Source: Desulfofustis glycolicus DSM 9705
GTDB taxonomy: Bacteria; Desulfobacterota; Desulfobulbia; Desulfobulbales; Desulfocapsaceae
Assembly: GCF_900130015.1 (NCBI RefSeq)
Contig: NZ_FQXS01000009.1
Location: forward strand, 112,559-176,558
Direction of reading: 5' to 3'
Length of the DNA stretch: 64,000 nucleotides
Shown: in pieces, positions 1 through 7,980 of the stretch
Layout of the letters: each line of letters opens with the position of its first letter
Position numbering within the stretch: the first letter of the stretch is position 1
Program-made: the position numbers and the translations under genes
The notes under the pieces: model-generated
What the model was told of the DNA's origin: nothing
What the model saw: the letters and a program-made list of their open reading frames with translations, nothing else
The model's database searches: none

Positions 1-116
1 CTGATGATATTGAATACCGCTTCGCGGGCGCGATCGGCTGTCGGTCGGATGGCCCGGGTGCCGCCGGCCGGAGTGAACAGCCGGCGTCCCCGGGCGATGC
101 CGCTGATGATCCTCAT
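1..116 (-). CDS. rsmD: 16S rRNA (guanine966-N2)-methyltransferase RsmD, N-terminus only (runs off left edge)
   Basis: The minus strand from 116 to the edge reads 38 codons beginning MRIISGIARGRRL and continuing through TADRAREAVFNII. This is the conserved opening of RsmD (MRIISG..RGR.L, then RPT.DR.RE..FN), which methylates G966 of 16S rRNA in the small subunit. The rest of the gene, including the SAM motif and the NPPY-type catalytic motif, lies outside the window. The start is the ATG complement at 114-116, preceded by a purine-rich AGAGAG. It lies downstream of asd on the same strand after a 129-bp gap. Recognition rests on the N-terminal motif alone, but that motif is distinctive. Confidence 0.85.
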   Translation of the reverse strand, partial: MRIISGIARGRRLFTPAGGTRAIRPTADRAREAVFNII

Positions 117-245
117 CTCTCTTCGCTGCTCCGCAGGCGATCATCGCCGATGTCGATTCTCTTGTCCGCTTGAAACTCCGAGGTGGAAATGGTGCCGGCT
201 GGCGCAAGGCATCCCGGCGTGTCGGCGTTTTCGACCGGCAGATAA

Positions 246-1268
246 TCAATCCTTGAAAAACTGCTCGGCGATCTGGATGGTGTTCAGTGCCGCACCTTTC
301 AAGATATTGTCGGAGACGACCCAGAGGTTGATGCCGTTGGCGATGGATTCGTCTTCGCGGATTCTGCCGACAAATGTGTCGAATTCCCCCTGGGCGTTGG
401 TGGCTAGGGGATATCGCTGCTTGAGCGGGTCATCGACAACGGTGACGCCGGGGGCTTCCGCCAGCAGGGCGGTTACTTCAGCGGCGGAAATTTTTGTTTG
501 GGTCTCGATGTTGATCGATTCCGAATGGCCGTAGAAGACCGGTACCCGGACGGCGGTAGCGGTGACCCCGATCGATTCGTCCTCGAAGATCTTTCTCGTC
601 TCGTTCACCATCTTCATCTCTTCCTTGGTATAGCCGTTGTCCAGGAACGAGTCGATATGCGGCAGGCAGTTGAAGGCGATTTGGTGTGGATAGACGCGAT
701 GGGAGAGCGGTGTGCCGGCGACAAAATCGCGCACCTGCTGCTTGAGTTCCTCGATTGCCGACGTACCGGTGCCGGATACCGCCTGATAGGTAGAGACGAC
801 GATTCGCTTGATACCGGCGCGATCGTAAATCGGTTTGAGCGCGACCAGCATCTGGATAGTGGAGCAATTCGGGTTGGCGATAATACCACGCTTAGCGTAC
901 CGACTAATCGCCTGAGGATTGACTTCGGGAACCACCAGGGGGACATCGGGGTCCATTCTGAAGGCGCTCGAATTATCGACGACGATGGCGCCGGCCGCCG
1001 CCGCTGCCGGCGCAAAGGCGAGGGAGCGGTCAGCCCCGGCTGAAAAGAGGGCGAAATCGATCCCTTCGAAAGAATCCTCGGTCAACACCTCGACCGCCAC
1101 ATCCCGACCTTGAAACGGGCAGGTTTTCCCGCGTGACCGTTCCGAAGCGAGCAGCCGCAGTTCATTGATTGGAAACGCTCGTCGGGCTAAGGTTTCAAGC
1201 ATAGCACCACCAACGGCTCCGGTGGCGCCGACAACGGCGACATTATATGCTGATTTACGTGTAAACAT
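246..1268 (-). CDS. asd: Aspartate-semialdehyde dehydrogenase
   Basis: Converts L-4-aspartyl phosphate to L-aspartate 4-semialdehyde with NADPH, the branch point to lysine/diaminopimelate, threonine and methionine. The 340-residue protein has the N-terminal nucleotide-binding loop GATGAVG (14-20), the catalytic cysteine in NPNCSTIQ (Cys135) and the catalytic histidine in GHSESI (His248). Length is normal for the short bacterial Asd type. The ATG at 1268 is preceded by GAGGTG. It stands apart from its pathway partner lysA (near 53 kb), so lysine genes are dispersed here. Nothing looks broken. Confidence 0.96.
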   Translation of the reverse strand: MFTRKSAYNVAVVGATGAVGGAMLETLARRAFPINELRLLASERSRGKTCPFQGRDVAVEVLTEDSFEGIDFALFSAGADRSLAFAPAAAAAGAIVVDNSSAFRMDPDVPLVVPEVNPQAISRYAKRGIIANPNCSTIQMLVALKPIYDRAGIKRIVVSTYQAVSGTGTSAIEELKQQVRDFVAGTPLSHRVYPHQIAFNCLPHIDSFLDNGYTKEEMKMVNETRKIFEDESIGVTATAVRVPVFYGHSESINIETQTKISAAEVTALLAEAPGVTVVDDPLKQRYPLATNAQGEFDTFVGRIREDESIANGINLWVVSDNILKGAALNTIQIAEQFFKD

Positions 1269-1553
1269 CGGTTCACCTCAGATCAGATGAAATGACGGGC
1301 GGCCCGTGCCGCCAGTCTGATTATCGACCAGTGAACGTACCAGGTTTACCGGCAATATTCAATTGCAATGCAATCTCCAGGGTGAAGCTTGTCACGATCG
1401 AAAAAAGGTCCCGTCATAGTCGGCAGGGCCGTTTGTCGTGCCACAGATTGCTCCTCGCAGGCGCGGCGGGATGTTGAACCGGGGCTGCCGTTGGTAAGTC
1501 AGCAGAGATAGATTGAAACCGGTTCGCCTTCTGGAATCGTTGGCAGGAAAGTC
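1269..1553. other. Intergenic stretch upstream of asd, no gene seen
   Basis: Between the asd start and the palindromic repeat that follows psd. Short open frames here have no recognisable protein features. It presumably holds the asd promoter, but I see no convincing -35/-10 pair. Confidence 0.5.
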
Positions 1554-1587
1554 AGCGGGGGACAGGTTAGAACCAGTCCCCCGTTAA
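1554..1587. repeat. Short palindromic intergenic repeat, copy 1
   Basis: AGCGGGGGACAGGTT, a short centre, then AACCAGTCCCCCGTT form a nearly perfect inverted repeat. It matches the palindrome repeated elsewhere in this window (best copy 13297-13326). It sits about 30 bp past the psd stop, so it could act as a 3' hairpin of the psd transcript. Confidence 0.75.
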
Positions 1588-1618
1588 TTTTCAATAGCCG
1601 TGATAGGATCGGCCGGTT

Positions 1619-2263
1619 TTAGTTTAAACGGGCCAGGATGGTTTCTCCGGCTCTGCTTTTCTGCCCGACTTCGGTGGTCATCGTCGCCGTGATGGGCAGG
1701 TAAAGGTCGAGACGCGAGCCGAAACGAATCAGACCGTAGCGCCGGCCGGCGTGGACCGACTCGCCGGGTTCCGCCCGGCAGACGATTCGTCTGGCGATCA
1801 GACCGGCGATCTGCACCACCGTCAGCCTGACATTTTCCCGGACAGCGATGGTCATGGCGCAATACTCGTTTTTCAGGTGGGCATCCTTGTTGTCGGCGGC
1901 CAGGAAGGCGCCGGGTATGTGACGAATGTGCTCAATCGTGCCGGCGATGGGAATGCGGTTGACATGAACGTTGAAGATGTTCATGAAGATGGAGATCTTC
2001 CATACCCGTTCGGGAGAGAACCGCTCATCGATCACCTGCTCGACGACGATGATTTTTCCGTCCGCCGGAGCGATGACAACATCGTTTTCCACCGGCGTGA
2101 TGCGGTCCGGATCGCGGAAGAACATCAGGACAAAGGTGGTGATCAGTACCAGCACAAGGGTTGCCGTCTGGAGGCCGAGCAGGGCACAGGTAAGGGTGAG
2201 GAAAGCGGTGTAGCCGATAAACGGGACACCCTCTCGGGCGATGGGAATACGTTCTGTTCGCAT
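1619..2263 (-). CDS. psd: Phosphatidylserine decarboxylase, short type
   Basis: Makes phosphatidylethanolamine from phosphatidylserine at the inner membrane. The 214-residue protein has an N-terminal membrane region (about 15-48), the family segments FRDPDR (49-54), PADGK (66-70) and FNVHVNR (97-103), and the autocleavage site in RFGSRLDLYLP, where Gly182-Ser183 is the predicted alpha/beta cleavage point that generates the pyruvoyl group. Length fits the short bacterial PSD class rather than the roughly 320-residue E. coli enzyme. I chose the ATG at 2263 (MRTERIPIA); the longer upstream reading enters non-conserved sequence. No phosphatidylserine synthase gene is adjacent. Confidence 0.93.
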   Translation of the reverse strand: MRTERIPIAREGVPFIGYTAFLTLTCALLGLQTATLVLVLITTFVLMFFRDPDRITPVENDVVIAPADGKIIVVEQVIDERFSPERVWKISIFMNIFNVHVNRIPIAGTIEHIRHIPGAFLAADNKDAHLKNEYCAMTIAVRENVRLTVVQIAGLIARRIVCRAEPGESVHAGRRYGLIRFGSRLDLYLPITATMTTEVGQKSRAGETILARLN

Positions 2264-2349
2264 GGCAATCGTCTCTTGATGTTGACCGCAGTTGAAAGTC
2301 CGTGGAAGGCGGGTTACTACTTGTCCCGCCATTGGAAGTTTATGTGAAC

Positions 2350-2570
2350 CTCAGTTTCCCGGGCTGTCCGGTTCTGCCGGAGGCTGCATCGCGGAGGCCA
2401 GGTGGGGCGGAGAAGCAGGCCCGAACGCTTCTCGCCAGGCCATGGATGGCCTGTCTGCCGGCCTCGGAGACCAACCGATCAGACCGCAACGCAGCAGCCG
2501 GAGGGAGAATCGACCCAGCCCTATCGACCACGATGATACTTTTCAAGGTTTCCTTTGTTGTGATCTCCAG
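2350..2570 (-). repeat. Long modular intergenic repeat, copy A
   Basis: Read on the minus strand this matches the element at 57482-57722 along most of its length: a GAGATCACAAC start, TCGTGGTCG, CTCCGGCTGCTGCG, GGCCGGCAGACAGGCCAT, CAGCCTCCGGCAGAACCGG and CAGCCCGGGAAACTGA. It fills the gap between psd and ilvB. Open frames across it translate to the same odd peptide seen in other copies, but occur on both strands and reflect the repeat rather than a gene. Confidence 0.8.
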
Positions 2571-2579
2571 TCAGATTTG

Positions 2580-2664
2580 CGGAGGGTGAGGTTAAAACCG
2601 GTCCCGCCGTTGGAAAGCATTTAAAGTTAGCGGGGGACAGGTTAAAACCAGTCCCGCCGTTGGT
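2580..2664. repeat. Two tandem copies of the short palindromic repeat
   Basis: GGAGGGTGAGGTTAAAACC followed by GGTCCCGCCGTTGG (2580-2613), then GCGGGGGACAGGTTAAAACC and AGTCCCGCCGTTGG (about 2630-2664). Both match the family best seen at 13297-13326. They lie just past the ilvB stop, between ilvB and long repeat copy A. Confidence 0.75.
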
Positions 2665-2672
2665 TAAGTTAG

Positions 2673-4379
2673 CTATACGAGCAGCATTTCGGTGGTTGCC
2701 TTGCCGGCCGGCACCATCGGATAGACGCCTTCCTCACGGGCGATGCGGAAGTCCATCAGAACCGTGTTGTCGACGGCCAGGGCCTGCTTGATCACCTCGA
2801 CGACTTCGCTCTTTTTCGTCGCGCGAAGGCCGACGGCGCCGTAGGCTTCGGCCAGCGCGACAAAATCAGGGGCGATGTCCATCTCCGTTGACGCATAGCG
2901 CTTATCGTAGAAAAGTTCCTGCCACTGACGAACCATGCCGAGGAATTGGTTGTTGAGGATCGCCACCTTTACCGGACAGCCGTATTGCCGCGCGGTAGCC
3001 AACTCCTGGATATTCATCTGAATCGAGGCGTCCCCGGCAATGTCGATCACTACTGCGTCGGGCCGGGCCAGTTTGGCGCCGATCGCGGCGGGCAGCCCGT
3101 ACCCCATGGTGCCGAGACCGCCGGAGGTAAGAAAGCGGCGCGGCGTGTTGTAGCGATAGAACTGCGCAGCCCACATCTGGTGCTGGCCGACTTCGGTGGC
3201 GATGATGGCCTCGCCGTTGGTTAGCTCGTCGAGCATTTCCACCACGTATTGCGGTTTGATGATGTCATCCCCTTCATCGCGATAGGCGAGGGGGTGTCGC
3301 TCGTTCCACTGCCTGATCTGCTCGAACCAGGTCTGGTGCTTGTCCTTTTCGTCGGTTACCGAAATCTGCTGTTCATTGTTGAACCAGGTGTTCATTGCCG
3401 TCAGGGCCTTTTTGCAGTCGGAGATGATCGGTACGTCAACCTTGACGTTTTTGCTGATCGAAGTCGGGTCGATATCGACATGAATGATACGGGCTCGCGG
3501 CGCAAAGGAGTCGAGTTTGCCGGTGACCCGGTCGTCGAAGCGTGCCCCGACGGAAATAAGCAGGTCCGCTTCGGCGACTGCCATGTTGGCGGTATAGGTG
3601 CCGTGCATACCGAGCATGCCCATCGACAATTGATGGCTGCCGGGGAAGGCGCCGAGTGCCATCAGGGTCGTTGTTACCGGAATATCGAGTTTGGTGGCCA
3701 GTTCGAAGAGTTCCCGGTCAGCATTGGCCAGGACGACGCCGCCGCCGACATAGAGAACCGGCCGGTGCGCCTCCATGATCAGGCGGCAGGCCCGGGTGAT
3801 TTGCTCCATTTCCGGTTCATGGGTGGGTTGATAGTTGTGCATCTTGATCGGAGTGGTTTCCCGGCAGGTTACCAGCGCCTTCATAATATCCTTGGGCAGG
3901 TCGACGAGAACCGGCCCCGGTCGACCGGTGCGGGCGATATGGAATGCCTCGCGCAGTGTCGGAATCAGGTCTTCCTTCTGCTTGACCAGGTAGTTGTGCT
4001 TTGTGCATGGCCGGGTAATGCCGACGATGTCGACTTCCTGAAAGGCGTCGTTCCCGATCATCGCGGTTGGCACCTGACCGGTCAGGATGACCAACGGAAT
4101 CGAATCGAGATAGGCGGTGGCGATACCGGTGACACCGTTGGTTGCGCCGGGACCGGAGGTAAGCAAGGCGACACCGACCTGCCCGGTAACCCTGGCATAG
4201 CCGTCGGCGGCATGAACGGCCGCCTGTTCATGCCGAACAAGAATATGTTTGATCCGGCTGCTTTGTATCAATTCGTCGTAGAGATCGATAACGGCGCCGC
4301 CGGGATAGCCGAAAATGGTGGAAACCTTCTCTTCCACAAGGCATTGAACGACGGCCTGAGCGCCGGTAATCTGAGTCAT
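2673..4379 (-). CDS. ilvB: Acetolactate synthase large subunit
   Basis: ThDP- and FAD-dependent synthesis of acetolactate or acetohydroxybutyrate, first common step of branched-chain amino acid synthesis. The 568-residue protein has the ThDP glutamate in VRHEQAA (Glu51), a central FAD/Rossmann domain (VGARFDDRVTGKL, 277-289) and the metal/ThDP motif GDASIQMN (449-456) in the C-terminal domain. The ATG at 4379 (MTQITGAQAVV) follows an AGAGG site; a longer frame upstream is non-conserved and crosses the promoter. The regulatory small subunit gene (ilvN) and ilvC, often adjacent, are absent here. It diverges from leuA, pairing two branched-chain genes around one control region. Confidence 0.96.
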   Translation of the reverse strand: MTQITGAQAVVQCLVEEKVSTIFGYPGGAVIDLYDELIQSSRIKHILVRHEQAAVHAADGYARVTGQVGVALLTSGPGATNGVTGIATAYLDSIPLVILTGQVPTAMIGNDAFQEVDIVGITRPCTKHNYLVKQKEDLIPTLREAFHIARTGRPGPVLVDLPKDIMKALVTCRETTPIKMHNYQPTHEPEMEQITRACRLIMEAHRPVLYVGGGVVLANADRELFELATKLDIPVTTTLMALGAFPGSHQLSMGMLGMHGTYTANMAVAEADLLISVGARFDDRVTGKLDSFAPRARIIHVDIDPTSISKNVKVDVPIISDCKKALTAMNTWFNNEQQISVTDEKDKHQTWFEQIRQWNERHPLAYRDEGDDIIKPQYVVEMLDELTNGEAIIATEVGQHQMWAAQFYRYNTPRRFLTSGGLGTMGYGLPAAIGAKLARPDAVVIDIAGDASIQMNIQELATARQYGCPVKVAILNNQFLGMVRQWQELFYDKRYASTEMDIAPDFVALAEAYGAVGLRATKKSEVVEVIKQALAVDNTVLMDFRIAREEGVYPMVPAGKATTEMLLV

Positions 4380-4454
4380 GATTATGAACCTCTGAGTAGA
4401 CGTCTGGAAAAACGATATGCCGGTTGGTTCCGGCGATGGATGAACGAACTTTAA

Positions 4455-4483
4455 AGTATAAAAATCCGTCCGAAATATGTCAA
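4455..4483 (-). promoter_or_regulatory. Predicted sigma70-type promoter for ilvB
   Basis: On the minus strand TTGACA (4483-4478), a 17-bp spacer and TATACT (4460-4455) form a near-consensus promoter about 76 bp upstream of the ilvB start. The predicted leader shows no obvious leader peptide or terminator. Confidence 0.7.
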
Positions 4484-4560
4484 CACCAATGGAACCGACG
4501 TTCTCTTCCCGGTGCGGTCCGAGAGCAGGTTCCGGCGCCGAGGCAGGCAGCAGAATTGTC

Positions 4561-4590
4561 TTGACAACCGGAAGCAACCGGGTTTACAGT
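4561..4590 (+). promoter_or_regulatory. Predicted sigma70-type promoter for the leuL-leuA transcript
   Basis: TTGACA at 4561-4566, an 18-bp spacer and TACAGT at 4585-4590. Transcription would begin near 4597, about 35 bases before the leucine-rich leader ORF. The -35 boxes of this and the divergent ilvB promoter are about 77 bp apart. Confidence 0.6.
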
Positions 4591-4632
4591 GCTAATCAAA
4601 GTGACCACTGCGTACATACAATAAATAACAAG

Positions 4633-4719
4633 ATGATAGATATGCTCCTCCTGGCTCTACACGCACTTCTTCGACTGACCCTGTCGGGTCATGCCGCGGT
4701 ACGGGACGGGATCGTGTAG
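4633..4719 (+). CDS. leuL: leu operon leader peptide (attenuation leader)
   Basis: A 28-codon ORF translating MIDMLLLALHALLRLTL... and ending at TAG 4717-4719. Eight of 28 residues are leucine (codons 5, 6, 7, 9, 12, 13, 15 and 17), using CTC, CTG, CTA and CTT. It lies between a predicted promoter and a strong terminator hairpin, in front of leuA. This is the classic architecture of ribosome-mediated leucine attenuation: stalling at Leu codons should favour an antiterminator. The ribosome site is weak, and the second ATG (codon 4) is an alternative start. The function is inferred from architecture and composition; such peptides are too short for homology. Confidence 0.8.
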   Translation: MIDMLLLALHALLRLTLSGHAAVRDGIV

Positions 4720-4743
4720 CATAGTTGAGAATCCAGTTGACAC

Positions 4744-4777
4744 GGCCGCGGTTGCAGAAACCGCGGCCTTTTTTTTT
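4744..4777 (+). terminator. Intrinsic terminator / leucine attenuator upstream of leuA
   Basis: A perfect 10-bp stem GGCCGCGGTT / AACCGCGGCC (4744-4753 with 4759-4768), loop GCAGA, followed by nine T (4769-4777). The core CCGCGG also occurs inside the leader-peptide ORF (about 4693-4698) and is self-complementary, so that copy can pair with the terminator's 5' arm as a candidate antiterminator. It lies 25 bp past the leuL stop and about 160 bp before leuA. Confidence 0.85.
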
Positions 4778-4934
4778 GTCCGGCGGCGCGTTGAGCGCGG
4801 CAGGGCAGGCCACGAAGGCTCAGACACGGTGAGTCTGGTGCATCGGCTGGTTTGAGGAGAATACAAGACGATATCGCCTCGGGTGTCTATCCGTGTACTC
4901 GTCGTCGCTATCGAGAATCCCGCAGGAGAGATCC

Positions 4935-6644
4935 ATGAAACCGGAATCAGTAAAGAAATATCGACCCTATCCAACCCTGCCGTTTCCGCAGCGGACCTGG
5001 CCGGACAAGCGGATTGAGACGGCGCCGACCTGGTGCAGTGTCGATCTGCGTGACGGCAACCAGGCATTGATCCAGCCGATGAGTCTGGCAAAAAAACTGG
5101 AGATGTGGGAGTTGCTTCTCGATATCGGCTTTCGAGAGATCGAGGTCGGATTTCCATCGGCCTCGCAGGTCGAATTCGAATTTGCCCGGACCCTCATCGA
5201 CGACGGCCTGATCCCGCCGGGCACCGCTATTCAGGTGTTGACGCAGGCGCGCGAGCATCTGATCAAGCGAACGTTCGAATCAATCAGGGGCGCCCGGGAT
5301 GTAATCGTCCATCTCTATAATTCCACATCGACCTTGCAGCGTGATGTGGTCTTCAATATGAGCCGGAAGGAGATTATCGATCTCGCCGTGCGCGGCGCCG
5401 AGTTGGTGCAGCAGGAAGCAAAAAACTATCCCGAAACCAGATTTCGCTATCAATATTCCCCGGAGAGCTTTACCGGGACCGAGCTCGACTTCGCCGTCGA
5501 GATCTGCGAAGCGGTAATGGCTGTATGGCAGGCTGACGAGCAGAACCGGATTATCATCAACCTGCCGGCGACCGTGGAACTGGCCACCCCGAATATCTTT
5601 GCCGACCAAATCGAATGGTTTTGCGCGCACATGAAACAGCGCGATGCCGCCATCATCAGCGTGCACACCCACAATGACCGAGGTTGTGCCGTGGCCGCCA
5701 CCGAACTGGCGTTGATGGCCGGTGCCGAGCGGGTCGAGGGGACCCTGTTCGGCAACGGTGAGCGAACGGGCAATGTCGATATCGTTACGCTGGCCCTCAA
5801 CATGTTCACCCACGGCGTTGACCCTCAGCTCGATCTCCATGATATCAACCGCCTGATCGATGTCTATGAGCGAGTCAATCGCATTCCGGTGCACCTCCGT
5901 CACCCCTATGCCGGGGAACTGGTCTACACGGCCTTTTCCGGCTCCCACCAGGATGCGATCAACAAAGGCATGAGTCGTTACGAGACGGCGTCCGCCGCAT
6001 TCTGGGAAGTACCGTATCTGCCGATCGACCCCTCGGACGTTGGTCGGACCTATGAGTCGATTATTCGTATCAACAGTCAGTCGGGAAAGGGCGGCGTGGC
6101 CTATATCATGGATCACGACTTCGGCATCAAGATGCCCAAAGAGATGCATCCCGAGTTTGGCCGGATCGTGCAGGAGATGACCGATCGTGAAGGACGTGAG
6201 TTGCACGCCCGGGAAATCAATCATGCCTTTGAAGAGACGTATCTCGATCTGCATCACCCTTTTGACCTGATCTCCTTCCAGGTGATGAAACGACACAGCG
6301 ATAAAAAGGAGAAACGGTCCTTTGCCGAAGTGGAGGCGACCCTGGAGGTGGATGGTCGCGAGCAGTCGATCAAAGGGACCGGTAACGGCCCGCTTGATGC
6401 TTTCTCCAACGCTTTGAAAGTCCTGGTCACCGGTGAGTGGTCCCTGTGCAGCTATCATGAGCATGCCCTCAATACCGGCTCCCATGCCAAAGCGGTGGCC
6501 TATATCCAGGTTGAACGTTCGGATGGCAAACGTTTTTGGGGTGCCGGCATCGACACCGATATCATTATCGCCTCTGTCAAGGCCTTGTTGAGCGGTCTCA
6601 ATCGCGCTGCCAACGGCCAGAAGGCGACGGTCGCCCTTGGCTGA
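4935..6644 (+). CDS. leuA: 2-isopropylmalate synthase (LeuA2 long type)
   Basis: Condenses acetyl-CoA and 2-oxoisovalerate to 2-isopropylmalate, the committed leucine step. The 569-residue protein starts with the LeuA2-type MKPESVKKYRPYPTLP and has the catalytic SVDLRDGNQAL motif (35-45), the metal-binding VHTHNDRG (His244, His246) and a C-terminal dimerisation/leucine-feedback domain from about residue 440. The start ATG at 4935 follows AGGAGAG; the longer frame overlaps the leader region. It is transcribed behind leuL and the attenuator. No leuB, leuC or leuD follow; gmd is next after 165 bp. Confidence 0.95.
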   Translation: MKPESVKKYRPYPTLPFPQRTWPDKRIETAPTWCSVDLRDGNQALIQPMSLAKKLEMWELLLDIGFREIEVGFPSASQVEFEFARTLIDDGLIPPGTAIQVLTQAREHLIKRTFESIRGARDVIVHLYNSTSTLQRDVVFNMSRKEIIDLAVRGAELVQQEAKNYPETRFRYQYSPESFTGTELDFAVEICEAVMAVWQADEQNRIIINLPATVELATPNIFADQIEWFCAHMKQRDAAIISVHTHNDRGCAVAATELALMAGAERVEGTLFGNGERTGNVDIVTLALNMFTHGVDPQLDLHDINRLIDVYERVNRIPVHLRHPYAGELVYTAFSGSHQDAINKGMSRYETASAAFWEVPYLPIDPSDVGRTYESIIRINSQSGKGGVAYIMDHDFGIKMPKEMHPEFGRIVQEMTDREGRELHAREINHAFEETYLDLHHPFDLISFQVMKRHSDKKEKRSFAEVEATLEVDGREQSIKGTGNGPLDAFSNALKVLVTGEWSLCSYHEHALNTGSHAKAVAYIQVERSDGKRFWGAGIDTDIIIASVKALLSGLNRAANGQKATVALG

Positions 6645-6809
6645 GCGAAGCGGCCTAGCCCGGCCCACTCGCTTCCCTCGTGCAGACACCTGAACAGGTT
6701 GCTGGCGCGCGACAGAATCTGTTTGCCAAGGCCGGGCGATTATGGTTAGCTGTCAGCGCCGACGGCGGGGTAGGCTCGTTCGGGCAGCTAATCGAGACTA
6801 TGTCAGGAC

Positions 6810-7931
6810 ATGAAAAAAAAGGCGCTGATTACCGGGGTGACGGGCCAGGATGGCTCGTACCTGGTCGAGTTTCTGTTGGAGAAAGGGTACGAAGTGCACG
6901 GCATCAAACGTCGCACTTCACTGTTCAATACGGACCGGATCGATCATATCTACCAGGGTCCCCATGAGACTGATCGTCGTTTCATCCTGCATCATGGCGA
7001 CCTGACCGACTCGTCGAGTCTAATCCATATCATCGAAAAGGTCAAACCGGACGAACTCTACAACCTGGCCGCTCAGTCTCACGTTGCCGTTTCTTTCGAA
7101 GAGCCGGAATATACAGCCAATTCCGACGCGCTCGGGACGCTGCGGCTGCTTGAGGCGATCAGGATTCTCGGCCTGACCGGAAAAACGAGATTTTACCAGG
7201 CCTCCACCTCCGAGCTTTACGGAATGGTTCAGGAGATCCCGCAGAGCGAGCGAACACCGTTCTACCCGCGATCTCCCTATGCGGTGGCCAAACTCTATTC
7301 CTACTGGATCGTGGTCAACTACCGGGAAGCTTATTCGATGTACGCCTGCAACGGGATTCTGTTCAACCACGAATCGCCGCGACGCGGCGAGACCTTCGTC
7401 ACCCGTAAGATCACCCGGGCGCTGGCCAGGATCGTGCTCGGCCTGCATGATTGCCTCTATCTCGGTAATCTCAATGCACTGCGAGACTGGGGCCACGCCC
7501 GAGATTACGTTGAGATGCAGTGGCTCATGCTGCAGCAGGACCGACCTGAGGATTATGTGATCGCCACCGGCGAGCAGCATTCGGTGCGCGATTTCGTCGA
7601 GCGTGCCGCCGGCGAATTGGGCATCACCCTGTCTTGGAGCGGGCAGGGTATCGATGAAGTCGGCACCGTCGAGCAGGTCGATCCGGCCAAGGGTGATGTC
7701 AGGTGCCGGCCCGGGCAGGTAATTGTCCGGGTTGATCCGCGTTACTTCCGGCCGACAGAGGTGGAAACCCTGTTGGGTGATCCGACCAAGGCCAAGAATG
7801 AGCTCGGCTGGCAGCCGCGTACCAGTTTCTCCGAGCTGGTCGCCGAAATGGTGCGGGCGGACCTGGAAGAGGCCCGGCGTGACGAACTCTGCCAGGGAGA
7901 AGGGTTCCAGACCTTCAATCACCACGAATAA
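6810..7931 (+). CDS. gmd: GDP-mannose 4,6-dehydratase
   Basis: Converts GDP-D-mannose to GDP-4-keto-6-deoxy-D-mannose, first step to GDP-L-fucose or related deoxyhexoses. The 373-residue extended SDR protein has the NADP-binding TGVTGQDG (8-15), the KRRTS loop typical of GMD (33-37), ASTSELYG (131-138) with the catalytic Thr/Ser-Glu, and YAVAK (Tyr157, Lys161). Length matches the family. The next gene, fcl, begins 50 bp after the stop, so the pair likely makes GDP-L-fucose in the cytoplasm for a surface polysaccharide. No glycosyltransferases are in the window. Confidence 0.96.
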   Translation: MKKKALITGVTGQDGSYLVEFLLEKGYEVHGIKRRTSLFNTDRIDHIYQGPHETDRRFILHHGDLTDSSSLIHIIEKVKPDELYNLAAQSHVAVSFEEPEYTANSDALGTLRLLEAIRILGLTGKTRFYQASTSELYGMVQEIPQSERTPFYPRSPYAVAKLYSYWIVVNYREAYSMYACNGILFNHESPRRGETFVTRKITRALARIVLGLHDCLYLGNLNALRDWGHARDYVEMQWLMLQQDRPEDYVIATGEQHSVRDFVERAAGELGITLSWSGQGIDEVGTVEQVDPAKGDVRCRPGQVIVRVDPRYFRPTEVETLLGDPTKAKNELGWQPRTSFSELVAEMVRADLEEARRDELCQGEGFQTFNHHE

Positions 7932-7980
7932 AGAGGGCGTAGATAGTGATCATTCGACCGGGACACCCTACGAGTTGTCG

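Noticed and set aside
3249..4454. Long plus-strand frame opposite ilvB
   Set aside because: Low-complexity, non-conserved translation lying fully antisense to a clear acetolactate synthase; long antisense frames are expected in GC-rich DNA.
4591..4934. T-box riboswitch upstream of leuA
   Set aside because: No T-box sequence or specifier stem seen; a Leu-rich leader peptide explains the terminator better.
5280..6689. 469-codon minus-strand frame opposite leuA
   Set aside because: Antisense shadow of leuA with no motif or ribosome site.
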